Position numbers and translations under genes: made by a program. A DNA stretch of 64,000 nucleotides from Limosilactobacillus ingluviei DSM 15946 (lineage in GTDB: Bacteria; Bacillota; Bacilli; Lactobacillales; Lactobacillaceae): positions 1-64,000 of the forward strand of contig NZ_AZFK01000087.1 in the NCBI RefSeq assembly GCF_001435775.1. The letters run 5' to 3'. Every line of letters begins with the position of its first letter. Position 1 is the first letter of the stretch. Below, in pieces: positions 62,034-64,000 of the stretch. The notes under the pieces were generated by a model. That model worked only from the letters and a program-made list of their open reading frames with translations. It had not been told where the DNA came from and made no database searches.

Positions 62034-62097
62034 TTGACATTCAAAGAAGATCCATCAATAATGAATTTGTGAGCAAACGTTTGTCATTTAATGACAA
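62034..62097 (+). promoter_or_regulatory. ldh promoter with cre-like and Rex-like palindromes
   Basis: TTGACA (62034-62039), 17 nt and AATAAT (62057-62062). Just downstream, GCAAACGTTTGTC (62073-62085) has a CcpA-type core and TTGTCATTTAATGACAA (62081-62097) is a perfect 17-bp palindrome, Rex-like in its TTGT..ACAA ends. Overlapping sites would let carbon and NADH status act on lactate formation (inference). Upstream, GGGCATTTCA occurs twice (61992-62020 area). Confidence 0.6.
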
Positions 62098-62143
62098 CGG
62101 TTAGATTAAGGATTGTAGATTTTAGTTACAAGGAGGAGCATTC

Positions 62144-63106
62144 ATGGTTATGAATCATCGGAAAAAAGTTGTTATGATTGGGGCTGGGGCTGTTGGGACC
62201 GCCTATGCCTACTCGATGGCCCAACACGCGTTAGCAGATGAATTTATCATCATCAACCACACGAAGAAGAAGGCCGTTGGGAACGCTTTAGACTTGGAAG
62301 ACGCGGTGGCCGCTTTTGAAACCCCGGTTCACATGGTGCCAGGGGATTACGCCGACTGTGCGGAAGCAGATCTGGTTGTTATTACGGCAGGGGTACCACA
62401 AAAGCCTGGCGAAACGCGGTTACAATTAGTCAACAAAAACCTGGCGGTTATCAAAGATATTACTAAGAACGTTGTGGAATCTGGTTTCCAAGGGATCTTC
62501 TTAGTTGCCGGGAACCCGGTTGATATTTTAACGAATGCGGTCCGGGAATTCTCTGGTTTCCCGGCTAACCGGGTCCTATCGTCTGGGACGTCGCTGGACT
62601 CTTACCGGTTGCGGATTGCCTTAGCGAAGTTGTTCAATGTCAGTTCACGCAGCATTGAAGCTTACGTAATGGCTGAACACGGTGATTCCGAATTCGCTGC
62701 CTTCTCAACGGCAACGATTGGGGGTAAGCCATTACTGGAATTTGCTAAGGACCGGGGTTACACCTTAGACGAATTAAAAGAAATTGAAGATAACGTCCGT
62801 CACAAGGCTTACAGCATTATCGAAGGTAAGGGGGCGACTTACTACGGGGTCGCTTCTGCCTTGGTTCGGATTACGGAAGCCATCTTACGCAACACGAATG
62901 CGGTGATGCCAATCGGCGCTTACATGACCGGAGAATACGGCCAACACGGTGTCTACTTAGGGACGCCAGCCATTATTAACGCCAACGGGATTGCCCGGAT
63001 CATCGAAATGCCGTTAAACGAAGACGAACAAGCGGCCATGGCAAATTCGGCTAAAACCTTACAAGACATCCAAGACAATGCCCGCAAGGAAGGGTTCTTA
63101 CCATAA
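62144..63106 (+). CDS. ldh: L-lactate dehydrogenase
   Basis: A 320-residue enzyme that reduces pyruvate to L-lactate and regenerates NAD. The N-terminal GAGAVGTAYAYSM binds NAD, VITAGVPQKPGETRLQLVNKN carries the mobile loop with catalytic Arg, and EAYVMAEHGDSE contains the active-site His. The length and motifs are those of lactobacillus LDH. The start has AAGGAGGAG. It has its own promoter with candidate CcpA and Rex sites and a strong terminator. Confidence 0.96.
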   Translation: MVMNHRKKVVMIGAGAVGTAYAYSMAQHALADEFIIINHTKKKAVGNALDLEDAVAAFETPVHMVPGDYADCAEADLVVITAGVPQKPGETRLQLVNKNLAVIKDITKNVVESGFQGIFLVAGNPVDILTNAVREFSGFPANRVLSSGTSLDSYRLRIALAKLFNVSSRSIEAYVMAEHGDSEFAAFSTATIGGKPLLEFAKDRGYTLDELKEIEDNVRHKAYSIIEGKGATYYGVASALVRITEAILRNTNAVMPIGAYMTGEYGQHGVYLGTPAIINANGIARIIEMPLNEDEQAAMANSAKTLQDIQDNARKEGFLP

Positions 63107-63125
63107 AGATAAGCCGTTACTGTTT

Positions 63126-63154
63126 AAGTGTCCTAGCAATAGGACACTTTTTTT
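63126..63154 (+). terminator. terminator of ldh
   Basis: AAGTGTCCT pairs perfectly with AGGACACTT, followed by seven T in all. Confidence 0.9.
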
Positions 63155-63211
63155 GTCCCCCATGATTCTGTTATACTAACATTAAGAATTTTATCGAAAG
63201 GGGAGATGGCC

Positions 63212-64000
63212 ATGAGCCATAAAAAATCACACCATGCCAAGGACCTGCCTGCCGTTGCTCCAACCAGGGAAGGGGACTTAACCACGCCCAGCCTCAAGCC
63301 CCAAGATGAAGCTAAACTCGCCCAATTGTTAACGAAGCTTCAGCCGCAAAGGAAGGAGGCATTGGTTCCAATGAGTGCCGCTAAGGCGCGCCGGGTGCTC
63401 GCTACCCCAGTTGCCAGGCGCACGCAACCGCCGATTGAAACCCTCAAAGCGCTCCGACAAGTCTTAAACAGTCCTGCCAATGTGCTGATTTTAGACCTGG
63501 AATTTTATGGGACCGGGGCAGAAAACACCCATGTTGGTCAGCTGGCAGGGCGAATTTTTGGCCGTCATGAACAGTTTAACTATACTGTTTTTCAGCCTAG
63601 TGACATGGCCCCAGTCCAACAGCTGAAATTCCTTAAAACCACCAATTTGACCTACCAAGAAGCCATCAAATTCGACCTTGACACGACCATGCGAAAAATT
63701 CAGCATTTTATTCAACGCCAACCAATTGATTATTTATTAAGTTATGATAATCACTTTGATTTACACGTTTTAAATGGTGAAGCCCAGCGACACCAGTGGC
63801 CAACTGAACGCTGTTTTTGGCAACAAATCCAGCTAATCGACTTAGCTGCAATTTTAAAAACGGACGCTTTAAACGGCAAAGCAATGGTCTCATTGCGTAG
63901 CTTGGTTGGTCTTTTGGGATTGCGACGTGAATTGCCGTTTCATGAAGCCCAAAACGATGTTGAATACATTAATCGGGTGCTGCAAATTTACGCGTTAGAT
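63212..64000 (+). CDS. DEDDh 3'-5' exonuclease-like protein, cut by the window end
   Basis: An open frame of 263 codons from ATG 63212 (AAAGGGGAG upstream) runs off the right edge. The first 75 residues are polar and basic, possibly disordered. LILDLEFYG gives D95 and E97, SYDNHFDLH gives D183, and HEAQNDVEYI gives H244 and D249: the full acidic/His set of DnaQ/RNase T-type exonucleases. It could act on DNA or RNA; a role in RNA turnover, repair or defence is undetermined. The C-terminus is not visible. Confidence 0.75.
   Translation, partial: MSHKKSHHAKDLPAVAPTREGDLTTPSLKPQDEAKLAQLLTKLQPQRKEALVPMSAAKARRVLATPVARRTQPPIETLKALRQVLNSPANVLILDLEFYGTGAENTHVGQLAGRIFGRHEQFNYTVFQPSDMAPVQQLKFLKTTNLTYQEAIKFDLDTTMRKIQHFIQRQPIDYLLSYDNHFDLHVLNGEAQRHQWPTERCFWQQIQLIDLAAILKTDALNGKAMVSLRSLVGLLGLRRELPFHEAQNDVEYINRVLQIYALD

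Overview
This is a 64 kb piece of a Firmicutes chromosome, almost certainly a lactic acid bacterium of the family Lactobacillaceae. The evidence is gene content and style: D- and L-lactate dehydrogenases side by side, a C69 dipeptidase, a choloylglycine-hydrolase-type enzyme, XerS, potABCD, DUF915 hydrolases, strong AGGAGG ribosome binding sites and mid-range GC. I cannot fix the genus. No rRNA or tRNA gene was seen.

Layout. 1-3050: two type I-C-like CRISPR arrays (repeats starting ATCGCACTC, ending GTGGATTGAAAT) with a MazEF toxin-antitoxin pair between them. Between the last regular repeat of array 2 and a degenerate terminal repeat lies about 1 kb of phage-like DNA: a broken ADP-ribosyltransferase-like toxin tip and a small overlapping gene. 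No cas genes are in the window. 3.1-16.3 kb: housekeeping and envelope genes (MFS efflux, phosphoesterase, rpsN paralogue, an EIIC-like membrane protein with a DUF915 hydrolase, PepD, a cation/proton antiporter, tautomerase, glpK, an SPFH protein, a VTT protein and a DUF2075 ATPase). 16.5-25.8 kb: an orphan dxs, an amino-acid permease behind a Thr/Ser leader-peptide attenuator, a secreted nuclease, a PLD-like/ATPase protein, a second DUF915 hydrolase and a small RHH-like protein. 25.8-36.5 kb: potABCD, pgpA, sulfur amino acid genes (metA, cysK, a cystathionine synthase/lyase behind a leader peptide with tandem Cys codons), a thiolase, a patatin and a beta-hydroxyacid dehydrogenase.

36.6-46.7 kb is the accessory zone: a split small gene with a second PLD-like/ATPase protein; a 3 kb AT-richer insert (transposase fragment, ornithine-cyclodeaminase-like protein, aminotransferase, broken permease) bounded by ~105 bp direct repeats that duplicate a terminator; a nucleoside hydrolase; a catalytic-domain-only tyrosine recombinase with palindromes beside it; a choloylglycine-hydrolase-like enzyme and XerS. 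46.9-57.1 kb: a GNAT gene, a MarR-led redox operon, then argGH and carAB with ArgR-like boxes. 57.2-64 kb: four NAD-linked dehydrogenases including ldhD and ldh, an EIIC_2 membrane protein and the start of a DEDDh exonuclease.

The most noteworthy items are the two leader-peptide attenuators (Thr/Ser and Cys), the pair of PLD-ATPase paralogues with basic/aromatic C-terminal tails, phage toxin DNA lodged in a CRISPR array, and the duplicated-terminator island next to a minimal recombinase. All functional statements are read from sequence by eye; no database search was run.
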